NCBI GenBank assembly: GCA_977006965.1
Contig: OZ345356.1
Location: forward strand, 1,860,001 to 1,924,000
Source: Phymatolithon calcareum
Taxonomy: Eukaryota; Rhodophyta; Florideophyceae; Hapalidiales
DNA: 64,000 nucleotides
Reading direction: 5' to 3'
Part shown: in pieces, positions 31,882 through 42,288 of the stretch
Layout: each line of letters begins with the position of its first letter
Position numbering within the stretch: position 1 is the stretch's first letter
Notes under the pieces: model-generated
Told to the model about the DNA's origin: nothing
Database searches by the model: none
Seen by the model: only the letters and a program-made list of their open reading frames with translations
Made by a program: the position numbers and the translations under genes

Positions 31882-32701
31882 CATCTCCTTATCTTTCTTT
31901 CTTTCTTTTATTGCGGGATTTATCAGAGATGGTAAACAACTCCACATCCTTACGGCTCCAGTAGACTTAACAGATACGAGTGGTACTTGATGTCACAACA
32001 GCTGCCCAAGCTGCACAATGTGCAGACCTTGGGGAAGCTTAACATCTATATCGCTACATAGCCAATCTTCAGTCGCCGTCCTTCAAAGGGATGCCCCGGG
32101 TTGGAAACCATTTAGGACGCTCACGGTAGCTAGTCATCTCGCTGCCTTCTTTCATCTTCTTCTGTCTTCTCTCCCAGCTTCCTTGAGCGTTGCGGCACAC
32201 CACTCAGGGCGGAATCCATGTACTACCATACTACCAGAAGGTGATAGTCTTCTCCCATGGGGAGGCCGGATCACAGCTCTTGCAAGTTCAAAAAAACCCT
32301 GCACTGTAGCGGGGAAAAATTCCTGACTGAGCTCTTGGTTCCTATCTGTGACGCACAGGTGAACGGGCCGGACCGGTATGATAGCCGGCCTGTATCAAAT
32401 CCGCTTAAATTCGCAAGATTTTCTCGAAATCTTGCAACGGCGGGCTTGGGTCTGGCATTTCAAGTGTCGCAAGTTCTCGATTCGCCAAGTCCCTGGAGTG
32501 CGCGTTCACGATCGCGTCCGCCATTTCCGGCGGGATTACCGTCGGAAGGAGCGCTTTGTGCAGCTTTATCGCTGCGGCCACTTGCGCCGGCGCGGGCGCC
32601 CGCGCCCGCGCCGGAAACTTGTCTTTTTTCGTTTGTGGTCCGTTCGGTCCGGTCAAACCCTTCTCTCCCTCCGTTCTGCTTCTCTTCCCATCTCCTTATC
32701 T
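31882..32701 (-). mobile_element. 794-bp retroelement with (AAAG)n tail and 13-bp TSD, RNH-LINE-related
   Basis: 31895-32688 is flanked by CATCTCCTTATCT at 31882-31894 and 32689-32701. On the minus strand it ends ...GATAAATCCCGCAATAAAAG and then AAAG repeats, the same 3' end as the mini-insertion at 16497. The 5' half holds an 83-codon coding-like stretch (32656-32405; K-D-K-F-P-A-R-A-R-A-P-A, KLHKALLPTVIPPEMADAIV) without RT. A GC-only palindrome (about 32584-32612) lies in it. It could be an internally deleted LINE (ORF1 start joined to the 3' UTR) or a non-autonomous element mobilised by the RNH family. Confidence 0.7.
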
Positions 32702-32814
32702 GCATAGGACAGGTCCTTTGGTGGTGTTAACTTAGGGTCTAAAGGATTCTGGTTGATTTTTGATGGACTACAAATCACGGCCAATCGAGCAGTGATTGAA
32801 TTTTATATCTGGTT

Positions 32815-33104
32815 GCCGCCGATACCGCGTCCTTAACCATGTTTCAAGCTGTGGAAAAGTAAGGACTGCTCGTAACCTGAAATCACCGCTTACCACAGGA
32901 CAGGGGAGTAATTTTCCCCCTCGAGGCCCCGAAGGAGAGCAGAGGTGTATTTTTGTACCCCACCGAATAGTGTTAGACCAACAAAAATGAAACTCTTCCC
33001 TAGACATAATCCAGCCAAAACCTTTTGACATGAAGAAAGTTGCCCGAAACGTCAGCAGATGCGTTTGTAACTTTTAAATAAAGATCTAGCTTTCTTCTTC
33101 CACA
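32815..33104 (+). mobile_element. LINE family E 3' end (short copy)
   Basis: CCATGTTTCAAGCTGTGG, CCCCTCGAGGCCC, AGCAGAGGTG, CGTCAGCAGATGCGTTTG, TTTTAAATAAAGATCTAGC and TTCTTCTTCC. Lies tail-to-tail with the long copy that starts at 33130. Confidence 0.85.
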
Positions 33105-33129
33105 GCATAGCCTCTGATTCCTGTCTAGG

Positions 33130-35880
33130 ATATTGTACAGCACGAAGAAGAAGTGTAAGTTTTTTATTTAAAAGTTACCAACGCATCTGCAGACGCTTGG
33201 GGCAACTTTGCGAAGGCCATTGGGCCAAAAACAGGGTCTATCGTTCTTGTATGTTAGCGTGGTCGATTTCGACACGATCTGGCGGAAATATCAAAACCTA
33301 CCTCTGGCTTAGAGCCTCGAGGGGGAAAAATATTCCACTGTCTTGAGTCGCGGGTTTCAGGTTTCGAGAGTGGCCTTGGCCGCCTGATACATGGCAAGTA
33401 TTTCGTCGAGTGCCCTCCTTGTAAAAGCACTTTCTTCATATGATAGCTTGTCTTTTGATAGGCCTGACTTGAGATCTTCGATAGCATCCTTTCCAGTTTG
33501 TCCAGTTAGGTCTATGAGCTCGGAGGTGCTCATCGGCGGGAACATTCCAAATGCCCATTTGATGGCCAGGGTCCTGTACCTCCTTGACTTGAAGCACAAG
33601 TGAGGTGGCAGTGTGGTCTTGATACTCGGGATGGGGCGTTTTTTTCCTTCTTCGACTTTCGTGGCAGCTTCCAGGATCTTTTGTCTTTGATATTGCTTGA
33701 TGTTTGTGCGAGGCGTAGTTTCATACGCCGCTCTGAAGAGGTGAGGGTTTACTTTGGCGTGGGTTACGTCCAGATTTGCGTTTTCAATCTCCTTCGGTTG
33801 TCGCACCTGTGTCGGTTTTGACTCAAGATTTTCCGCGTGCCTCATTAGTCTTCGCACAAACAGTCTTGCAAGTATATCCCTTCTGTCCTTCGGCTTCACA
33901 ATTGGGCACATCGCTCTGCTTCTATCCGCACTCCTTCTGCCTGGTTTCCCAAATATTTGGCCGAAGAACATCGACTCCACCTTCTTGATCTCAAGCTCCA
34001 CTTTGGGTGTCCATGGTGTCAGATGTACTGCATACTCCCACCTCGACTGTACAAGAGACTTGTACAGCCTGATTGACCTCGACGGGTGCACGCCGTTCGT
34101 GAAGACTCCAAGGCGCCTCAGCGTTCCAAGAACATTTTTGGAGTTCTTGATTCTTTCGACAAGTTTGGAATCTGATATCCCATCCTCGGTTATCGTAACA
34201 CCAAGGTATTTCACTTCCCGTTGTTTCGTCAGCTTCCTTCCCGACAGTTGGAATTGCAGTCGTGCCGTGGCCCTTGTCCATAGGATGGCACTTTTTGTCG
34301 TATTCCACTTCATTTCATTCTCTTCTGCCCATTTCGACGCCAGGTCCAGAATTTTCTGCAGCCCCTTTGCAGAGGTGGCTGTCAGCTTCACATCATCTGC
34401 AAAGAGCTTGCACGGCTCTTTCGACACATCTTTGGGGATTAAGTCGAGCTCCATGGCAAAGGTGTCCATAAAAATATTGTAGAGACATGGGCTTAGGGGA
34501 GAGCCTTGTGCCACCCCCTTGTCGATGGTGAACCATTCGCCGTCGTCATTCTCGATATATGACGGTTCCAAGAACGGCATAATCATCTCGGATATACTTG
34601 GGTCAAGGACCCTTCGTAATCTTCTTGCGAGCGTGTCTCTTGGAACAGAGTCATATGCTGCCTTTAAGTCCAAGATAGCGACATAGCTGTGACCTTGCTG
34701 TCGGAGAGCTTCTGCGTGGAGAAGGGCAAGCTCTGTCCCTTTGTTTTTCTGGAATCCCAATTGAGATACATGAAATTTATAGTTTCGTCGTATCAGCTTG
34801 TCCAATGCCATCTCGATGATTTTCCGGGTGTGGCTAAGCAGCGAGATTGGACGGTAGCTTTCCGGCTTGCTAGTTTCTCCGCCCTTATAGATTGCGACGA
34901 CTTTCGTTCTTTTCCACTCCAATGGGGTCGTTTGAAGTCGGCCACAGGCTTGCCATAACGCGAACAACAATCTGGTGCTCAGTTTGGGGTCTATCTTCAG
35001 CATCTCGTTCTTAACTTGGTCCAGTCCCGGGGCTTTTCCATTGGGACTCGATAAAATTGCCGATTCTATGTCATGGCGGAACGTCCATTCTGGGCTGAAT
35101 TCTCTGGTTTCGCCCCTCCATGTATTTTTTTGCCGAGCATACGTTGGCGATGTGAGCAAGGAACAAGCTCGGCGGGAGCTCCGTACCTTGCTTCATGTTC
35201 TCCTTGTGTCTTCGTGTGAGAGCTCTTGCCATCTTCGATGTTTTCTCAATTGCGGTAGCCGCCGGTAGCTCGTCGAGCTCGTCGAGGAATCGGGTGTATG
35301 ACGTGTTTTTCGCAGCCCACACTGCCCTTTTCATTTTCGCCTTAAATTTCTTGTGCATCTCCACATCTGCCTCAGTTTTGGACCGCCGGGCTTTCCTAAA
35401 CAGCCTTGTACGCTCCTTAGCCATTGCGTCCAGCTCCTTATTCCAGAAGGAGGATTGCGCCCTGTCCAGATTGATTTTTTTGCGCCATGGTCGGAGTAGA
35501 GCTTTCACTATGGAGTCGTAAACATCGTTAAGGTTCTTTTCCGTCTTACACTCATTGAGTCTCATGATGAGTGCGGGGAGCACAATGTTGTACGCGACGC
35601 GGACGTTATCGACAACCTCAGGCTCAGAAAGCCCTCGTGTCACAATAACTTCTTTTGTCCTCGGAGGTTGCCGCTTTGATGGGATTCGAACCATTACGGG
35701 CTTGTGTTGCAGATTTCCTAGCCAGGGTCCTGGGGGCGATGAGACTTTTCCCGGTTTGTACAGCACGAGCAAAATCTGCGATCTCAACATGAGATCTGGA
35801 ATCAATCGTAAATCCCCTGTCGACCGGAAAGCGTGTACCACACTGGTATGTATCCAGGTATTCCATTAATACCCTTTCCA
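33130..35880 (-). mobile_element. LINE family E, most complete copy (about 2.75 kb)
   Basis: Minus strand. 5' end near 35880, in the last part of an APE-type endonuclease; 3' end at 33130-33190 with AACTTTTAAATAAAAAACTT and a GAAGAAGAAG (TTC-type) tail. The 3' UTR of about 200 nt (33356-33150) is the source sequence of the many short E copies in this window. Located in the spacer between the inverted arms. Confidence 0.88.
33357..35870 (-). pseudogene. LINE E polyprotein: endonuclease end, RT and C-terminal region
   Basis: The 600-codon frame 35159-33357 is uninterrupted: NGKAPGLDQVKNEML, RPISLLSHTRKIIE, VAILDLKAAYDSVPRD (catalytic Asp about residue 164), KGVAQGSPLSPCLYNIFMD, KLFADDVKL (DD about 255-256), YLGVTITEDGIS, W-E-Y-A-V-H-L-T-P-W and the core RYRTLAIKWAFGMFPPMST at about 530. 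Upstream, 35841-35071 continues the protein (AQSSFWNKELDAMAKERTRL) and joins it through a frameshift that coincides with a run of seven T (35125-35131). Further 5', G-N-L-Q-H-K-P-V-M-V-R-I is the endonuclease C-terminal motif (normally S-D-H-x-P-V) with Asp replaced, after one more frameshift near 35800. No RNase H. Confidence 0.9.
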
Positions 35881-36054
35881 GGGAAGCAACGGGAGCCGCA
35901 ACGCCATGGACTATCGGAGTATATTTCGATGCGCATGCAGACGATGATTTGGGTATTGCAAAGAAGAATGAGACCGGGTCTGCGGAGAACGTGTTGAAAG
36001 TAATGGATTTTGATGAGAAGATTCGCGGTGCAAGTTGTCGATCATTCTAGACTA
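35881..36054 (+). pseudogene. Coding-like remnant, unknown
   Basis: The plus frame ATPWTIGVYFDAHADDDLG... reads to TAG 36050 with coding-like composition; the minus frame of the same segment is also open. D-A-H-A-D is reminiscent of the arginase/agmatinase metal motif, but nothing else supports that. Truncated by the LINE E 5' end. Confidence 0.3.
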
Positions 36055-36121
36055 TCGAGAACTCCGCAGCGGAGCGCAAAGGGGCTGCGGTGAGATTTAC
36101 GGATCAGAGTCCGGCCTTCTT

Positions 36122-36350
36122 TAAGAAGAAGAAAGGTAGATTTTTACTTCAAAGTTACCAAGGCATCTGCTGACGCTTGGGGCAACTTTCCGAGGGCCAA
36201 GAGGTTTTGACTGGATTCTGTCTATGGAAGAGTTTCTTTTCTTGCTGATGTAACAAAATTCAGTGGATTACGAAAACCCACCTCTGGTCTGCTTCGGGAC
36301 CTCGATGGGGAAAATTGCTCCCCTGCCCTGGGACACCCTGTGAAACTCGT
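36122..36350 (-). mobile_element. LINE family E 3' end (short copy)
   Basis: AAGAAGAAGAAAGGTAGATT, GCATCTGCTGACGCTTGGGG, GGCCAAGAGGTTTTGACTGG, CCCACCTCTGGTC: the reverse of the E 3' UTR. It ends next to the palindrome at the arm boundary. Confidence 0.85.
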
Positions 36351-36424
36351 CAAGCAGTGAACAACGGCCATAAAGCGTGAATTAATTCTCGCTTGATGCC
36401 CGATGTTCACTGCTTGTCGAGTTT
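36343..36424. repeat. 82-bp imperfect palindrome at the inner arm boundary
   Basis: 36343-36383 pairs with 36384-36424, 36 of 41 positions (AAACTCGTCAAGCAGTGAAC... against ...GTTCACTGCTTGTCGAGTTT; centre AATT/AATT). The right arm of the inverted duplication begins at 36382, within 2 bp of the centre. The left arm contains only the right half of it (31580-31621). Confidence 0.95.
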
Positions 36425-36607
36425 AGGTCTTGGAAGAATTAGGATCTTGCGATTGATAAATAACAGATGCCAAAATGTACCCACAGAGCTCAAAGTCTCC
36501 TCCGTCAGATAAATATACTTGTTTCAAAGCGCCAAGCAGCGTTCTGCATCTTCGTGATTTAAAATATGGGCACATTCTCTAGACACTAACCAGGAGGCAA
36601 TTTTGAG

Positions 36608-37598
36608 ATGTCACTTATTACGAAGATACAACAGATGCCCGACGAAGTGTGTCGCATATTTTCGCCTCGCCCGGAAGAAGGTGACAATACACACGTTGGA
36701 GCAACCGAATGCGCAATCGTTGAGGGACCTGCTCTTTAAAGACGAAGGAGAAGGCTTGAAGGCGAGCAAAAAGAGGAATATTCCTTATGATATTCCCGGG
36801 TCTACTCCCGCCATCATCAGACTACCGAAAGCACGTCACCGCCAATTGGCGATTAAATGGGCATTCGGACGTTTTCCCCCATTGAGTACCACACTTCTGG
36901 AAGACAAATTCGGTGAAATCGTACCAACTCTCATGAACAAGCTCGAAGTGTACCTTCAAAGATATCGACTAACAGAAGAGGAGACTAGTGAGACTGAAAA
37001 GGCACTTGACAAAGTACTATTCCTCACAATCGTCTTTTATGACGACATGGAATAGACCAAGACAAAATAGAACGGCGACGCTGAGATTCCTACGAACAGG
37101 ACAAGTGGACTCTAAGCTTTTCCCTCCACCTTCTCTGGAGGAGGGTTTTTGCAGCTAGGGCTACGACGATAGCAACGAGCTTTTGCGGGCTTTAACGGAG
37201 CTACCAAGGTAGTAGCATCTGAAACGCATCTCCCTTACAGTCTTATGAGTGTTTCTGAGGGCGTTTAATAAATTCAAAATTCAAAAAAAAAAAACCGAAT
37301 GCGCAATTGTAACAGAGAAAGGCGACATATTGTCCGGAAAGGCTGGATCGCCAAAGCTCTTTGGTGAAGTAGCTCCCAAAATGCGTAGACTACGCGCATC
37401 CTAGGACAAATTCTGCCAATGCTTCTTGCAGAAAAGACCAACAATTGTACACTTGCGCAGAACTTCAAGCATGGTTAGTGCATATGACCTTAGTCCACAT
37501 ACTTTGGTTACGCGTGCCGATATCAATTCTTGTCGAGTTCGTTGGAGGCAGTAATTGTTCGCATCGAATTAGCGCTTGGTGTTAACGAATACGCATCC
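36608..37598 (+). pseudogene. Unknown small ORF split by LINE B (right arm)
   Basis: Mirror of the left-arm ORF. ATG 36608; 110 bp, then LINE B, then 97 bp to TAG 37402-37404; 207 bp without the insertion, an exact multiple of three. Function unknown. Confidence 0.5.
36703..37307 (+). mobile_element. LINE family B 3' fragment with 15-bp TSD (right arm)
   Basis: 36718-37292 between two AACCGAATGCGCAAT copies (36703-36717, 37293-37307). Encodes the B C-terminus to stop 37055. Same insertion as in the left arm. Confidence 0.95.
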
Positions 37599-37663
37599 AA
37601 GCTCATCGGGGAGCTCACAAGGCTTCTCCGTGACATCTTATTTATTTATAGGCATGTGCGATA

Positions 37664-38445
37664 TTATGAATTCAAGGGACAAGAACTGAAAGTACCGCTG
37701 CACGACCCGTTCTGCTTAGGAGGTGGGCTTGGAGGGTCGGGTAGAGACAGGATATCAGCAGTCTCCCCAATAAATTTCATGAAGGCGTCATCGTCTCTAC
37801 CGATATACACGTACGAAAGATCGCCAGCCAGTGCCGCAGAAAATTCACCGCCCGAATTCTGAGGGGTGTTGACCTGGGACGGGCTGTACACAACGAGGCC
37901 CATGTCTGTGACTTTTGCGCGCGCAAGCTCCGACTTTTCTTACGGATTCTTAATCGCCAGTGCATTTGCGTGGAGCTTCCGCGAATAAATCTCGGACGCT
38001 TTCGGAACCGATGACGTTTTGAAATCGATGACCCCTTAAGTACCGTCCTCATGCCTGATAAGGCAATCAACCTGCATAGATTTCAACTCGAAGATAAAGA
38101 AAGATAGGTCAGAACATAATCTCAGCTTCCATGTTTGCGTGCAGAATTATGCGGGGTGACTCACCATTCCCCGCATGTATACGCTGGTGTCGTGACACTC
38201 TACTCACGCATCATCGTTCTCGCAGAAGAAAATGTCTTTTGGTCTGCCAGGGAGGAGCTCATGGGATAGAAGTCGGCGTAGATGCCGCTTCATGGCGAGG
38301 TCAATTGTGCCGAACATTGACGGTAATGGAGCGCTCGGCCGATACCGATTCTTGTGGGCCTGAAAGTGCAAACATCTATCGCACTCTTCCCAGAGAATAG
38401 CAAAATCTGATAGCGCCAACCGAAGCAACTTGTTTTCGACTTTTC
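37664..38445 (-). pseudogene. PD-(D/E)XK nuclease-like gene with one intron (right arm)
   Basis: Mirror of 29558-30339 with the same three nonsense codons and the same predicted intron (38072-38164), so the gene was already dead before the duplication. Confidence 0.75.
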
Positions 38446-38966
38446 ACCGCTTCACGCCGCTCATCGAGGCCGTCCATTTTCCTCTGGTCGAGATTCTTGG
38501 GTGGCGCACTGGAGATCGCGTAAAACTGGAAACGAATGTGGCCCCGGCTGATCTCACTGGGGTAATTCTTGACATTTCTCTATGACTTCCCGGTCCGATG
38601 TCCGCGTACACTAATTTGCATGCCCGGTCGGAGACACATGTGGGCAAGCAGGCCCACATGTTTCAATTATGACTGTTTACAGCTCATTTCGACAACGGTG
38701 CTGGTGGAACCCGTATCGACAGCAGAGAAGACGTGAAGTGACATTTATTGATGCGCTACTCAGCATCTCTGTGCTTAACGGAGCGCGCACTAACGCTACT
38801 CATCCATGAACCAAACTTCTTTTAAACGGACGCGATTTTAACGGGAATCAACTTTTGGATTTAAAGGGGGGAAAGAGCATTATGGCACTGATACACACAG
38901 TCAACTAGCACTAAGATTACGAGCATCACATGTCGGGTCGGATGCAGGTGACGCATTCTCGGATCA

Positions 38967-40376
38967 TCAGTTCCCACTGTTGCTCGCATAACGACGCAAT
39001 TCTGCTGCCACGACATCTCGAGGGCGATATATAAGATCGGACATTCGCCATATCTGCAAAGTGGAGCCACCAGCGCCCATCCGCTCGCTCAGTGACGCTA
39101 TGCACCAAGGGTCAGATTCATCTGGCTGCCATTCAAGATCAACAACTATGTTGTCTTCGAATGCGTGCCCCGCATGCCGAAAGAAAAGCGCAGAATTCGT
39201 CATCGTTTGGTTTTCCACAGGTGAATTGTCATCTAAAGAACGATCCCACACGCACACATGCCCATCTTCTCCACCTGAGGCGCATACATTCGGTAGATAT
39301 CGGTTCCACGCAACCACGTTAACCTGTCCAGAGTGCCCAGCAAAAGTGTGGTATGGAGTCGCAACGCCGTTCTGGTTCATGAGGCAACGTTTGTCCCACA
39401 CTTTCACAAGTTCATCGCTGCTTCCAGTCACAATTAAGTGTTCGTTTGGACCACTGAAGTCACACGAGTTGATATCCCCACGGTGAGCCCCGCGAACAAC
39501 CGTCCCAGCACGTGAGCCTTGACGAAAGTCCCAGATGATAAGCATCTGATCTCGACCCACTGAGGCAAGAAGGTTCCTGTTAACGCGATTGAAGCTAACC
39601 TCTTCCACAATGTGTTGGTGGTTGTGCGACTGATTCCAACGTCCAAGTCTTGTGGAAGGCTGAATAATGCGACCATTCGATTCGTAATCACGCAAGTTCC
39701 AAACAAGAATTTCGCGGTCAACGCCACCACTGGCGATCCAAACTTCATCCGAGGCTTGGTACGGACCGTTGGTGGAAAATACGGAAAGCGCATATTCGGC
39801 AATGTTAGCATGACCCTTGAGCGTGCAAGTTGGGGTGTTGGTGTTGGTACTCAGCTCCCCACGCTCGCGGTGACCCTGCGATTTGAAGTCCCACAGATAT
39901 AGGTCAGGACTATCCGAATGGGTGACAACAACATCCGGAGCAACCATGCGAATCTTGTTAACTTCTCCTGGATGAATAATGCGCTTCTTCAACCAAAAAT
40001 CGGCGGTTGATATCGAATGCGAACGGTTGGTCACCACGGGTTCATCCAACCAGGGAGTGGCGATGTCATTTAACTTGCTGGCGTGCTTGTCGATGACTCG
40101 GGCCTCAAAGTGAAGCAAGGTGTTCGCATCAGGTCCCGCTGTGCCTGTTCTTTCGCCAAGGTAAAGTGCACGCGTGGAAAAAGCAGAGGCGCCACTTCGC
40201 CCTCGAACATCCAAGTTTGGGACTCGAGTACCCCAGCGGACGGCCGCATGAGGCCACATGAGCCAACGAGATGAGATCCAATCGTACAGAAGCGGAACAT
40301 GGTCCGTCTTCCACATTTGGTAACGGGCTGCATCATCAGTGACACCCACGGGACGACTGTTACACGTCGTAGGCAT
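38967..40376 (-). CDS. MSI4: MSI4/FVE-like histone-binding WD40 protein (right-arm copy)
   Basis: 469 aa from ATG 40376, identical to the left-arm copy except residue 423, here Pro (ESDPWC) as in the divergent copy and plant MSI4. All WD40 and histone-binding segments intact. The region 40377-40870 upstream is the same as 27133-27626: a family C 3' UTR, then about 380 bp with no ORF. Confidence 0.93.
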   Translation of the reverse strand: MPTTCNSRPVGVTDDAARYQMWKTDHVPLLYDWISSRWLMWPHAAVRWGTRVPNLDVRGRSGASAFSTRALYLGERTGTAGPDANTLLHFEARVIDKHASKLNDIATPWLDEPVVTNRSHSISTADFWLKKRIIHPGEVNKIRMVAPDVVVTHSDSPDLYLWDFKSQGHRERGELSTNTNTPTCTLKGHANIAEYALSVFSTNGPYQASDEVWIASGGVDREILVWNLRDYESNGRIIQPSTRLGRWNQSHNHQHIVEEVSFNRVNRNLLASVGRDQMLIIWDFRQGSRAGTVVRGAHRGDINSCDFSGPNEHLIVTGSSDELVKVWDKRCLMNQNGVATPYHTFAGHSGQVNVVAWNRYLPNVCASGGEDGHVCVWDRSLDDNSPVENQTMTNSALFFRHAGHAFEDNIVVDLEWQPDESDPWCIASLSERMGAGGSTLQIWRMSDLIYRPRDVVAAELRRYASNSGN

Positions 40377-40767
40377 GGTTACCTCCGATGAGGACAGCGC
40401 GACGCTCTTGGAAATGCTTTTGAAGGCTCTTGGAAATGTTTGTGAAGGATCGAGTTGGGCATGCCTTGGATACAGGGAACAGAAATGCGGCCCTTGCAGC
40501 TTTTAACCTGCACCAGTTCCCACTAAAAGAAATATTTGTTATGACAAGACGAAAGGAAAATCAAAAATTTTGCGATGATCGAGGCGATGAATCAATATCA
40601 TTACAGAACTGATGACATCAACTATTTCTCATAAAATGCTCATAAAATTGATGAAAATATGAATTATTTCATATGCATGGACGAGACTGTATCCAGTTTC
40701 AAGAAAATATGAAGAAAGAAGTGAAATATTTTCAAAATGAATTCAACAAAAGTTTCCAATACTAATA

Positions 40768-41520
40768 GCCTGGCTTTGCAATTTTAATTATTTATTGAGA
40801 AGGTCCTATATGTCCGAACTTGAGGAAAGTCGGCACCTTTTTCAGCATGTATTCTACTAATCTCTAAAATTTTCATTTGCCTTTATCAGAATTGCATAGT
40901 ATCACGTCTATGGCTCGTGCCACGGTCCATGAATGTTTTCCATGGATACTGTTGAGTGTTCCAACTGCTCTCGCTCCTTGAGTGCCCATTTGTTCAATCA
41001 ATTTCGGTGGGTTTCTTGGGAAGCGACCTACAAACCATCTTGCGCAATAAATCCTGAATCTGCTTTCTCCTTTCCTCACAGCTTGGTGCAGTTTACGCTC
41101 CATAAAAAACGCTGTTTTTCTGACGCAAGGTTCTGCTTGCTGCTCCCAGAATCGTCGAAGGCCGGATCTATCTTTAAAGTCGATTGCAGTGTTTGACTCT
41201 CGAATACAGTCAAGCGTTTCGAGTTACAACTCTGCCCAGAGTCCTCTGTCTCTTCCACTTCCGTTCCCAATCACCGCAGGTGTCCGCGAAACTCCCGTAG
41301 TTTTATTTGACAAAACTTCATTTTTCTGCTCCAGTGCCGCCCTGCCCACTTTCCAAACAGTATCCTTGCGACATCCTTTCAGATTTTCACTGCTGTTTTG
41401 AAACGCTGGTTGTATCCGGCGTTATGTGTTCAGCATAATCATATACTGGCGTGATAAATGCTCTGAAGAGCAAGACGCTTTTCTCTGTGCTCTATCCAGG
41501 GATCATCCCAATTCAGTTTT
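40768..41520 (-). pseudogene. LINE family C coding and 3' region crossing the arm boundary
   Basis: Minus strand, from 41520: LFRAFITPVYDYAEHITPDT (thumb/connection), ARILFGKWAGRHWSRKMKF, then inside the arm G-Q-S-C-N-S-K-R-L, LHQAVRKGESRFRIYCARWF and RFPRNPPKLIEQMG to stop 40873, and the UTR to about 40768. Stops and frameshifts at 41400, 41290 and 41100. Its continuity across 41225 shows that this arm is the unbroken one. Confidence 0.78.
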
Positions 41521-42288
41521 CTTGCAATGAATTGAAATGAATTGCAATTTTCTATTAATTGCACGGAGTTCTAGCTATTGCAATCGTAATTGGAGCATAG
41601 TTTCCGATTGCAATTCAAATTGGAGACGTGACGTTTACTTTTAGATGACGTTCAGCATCTACAGGAAGCAATTTTACACCTGTGTGCACTCAGTGGAAGT
41701 CACTCGAGACACCGAGGTCCAGTTCAAGTGGCTCGCGATACAAAATGTGATATATCACTTTTCGGTTTTCTGGCTGTTGGAGGGTCGACCTCGCTTGGCG
41801 CTCCTTATGGTTTATATCGTCAGAGGAGGAGTTACGAACCTTGGCAATGGCCATGATGTGTAAGCGTACGTCTATGATCGGTGACACGGCATCATCGAAG
41901 AATCAGGAAGGTTTCGTATCTCTAAACGTTGAACAAGTCGCGTCGTCAGGGTCGTCAGTTGATTGACGATATCTATAGAAAAGAATAAAGTTTGACAGAT
42001 TGGTCAAATATTGTACAGTAAAGTGCCATAAGGGAGAGACGCAATATGACAATCACGAGTGATGCTTGCTCGAGGAGAATCCGCGCCGTCGCACTAGAGA
42101 GTTAGGTTTGGGGTTTTGGTAGTTTTCCAAATTATTTATAGAGCGGTTAGCCTTATGAACAGCAAGGTTTTGTAGTACATCTACCACTAACACCTTCCCG
42201 TCTCAATACTGGCAGACTCAAAAGCAGCGCGTGCTCGTGGGAGCTCTATACACGAAATTCTCAACTACTCGCCCACTTCATCAGCAAA
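41521..42288. other. No gene recognised; TTGCAAT-rich palindromic tract
   Basis: 41510-41620 holds repeated ATTGCAATT/AATTGCAAT motifs in both orientations, like those at 17470-17600. TATTTATAG near 42145 and a C/T-rich leader precede the ATG at 42289. Confidence 0.4.

Larger units (their letters stand above)
36382..41225. repeat. Right arm of 4,844-bp inverted duplication
   Basis: Reverse complement of 26778-31621. The outer end (41225) runs without a break into more LINE C coding sequence (41226-41520), and residue 423 of the WD40 gene has the conserved Pro, so this arm is probably the original. Confidence 0.97.

Noticed and set aside
33754-34482. 242-codon plus-strand ORF
   Set aside because: It is exactly antisense to the LINE E RT, whose motifs are unmistakable.
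35881-36054. Arginase-like D-A-H-A-D gene
   Set aside because: A five-residue match without the other metal-binding motifs; kept only as an unknown coding-like remnant.
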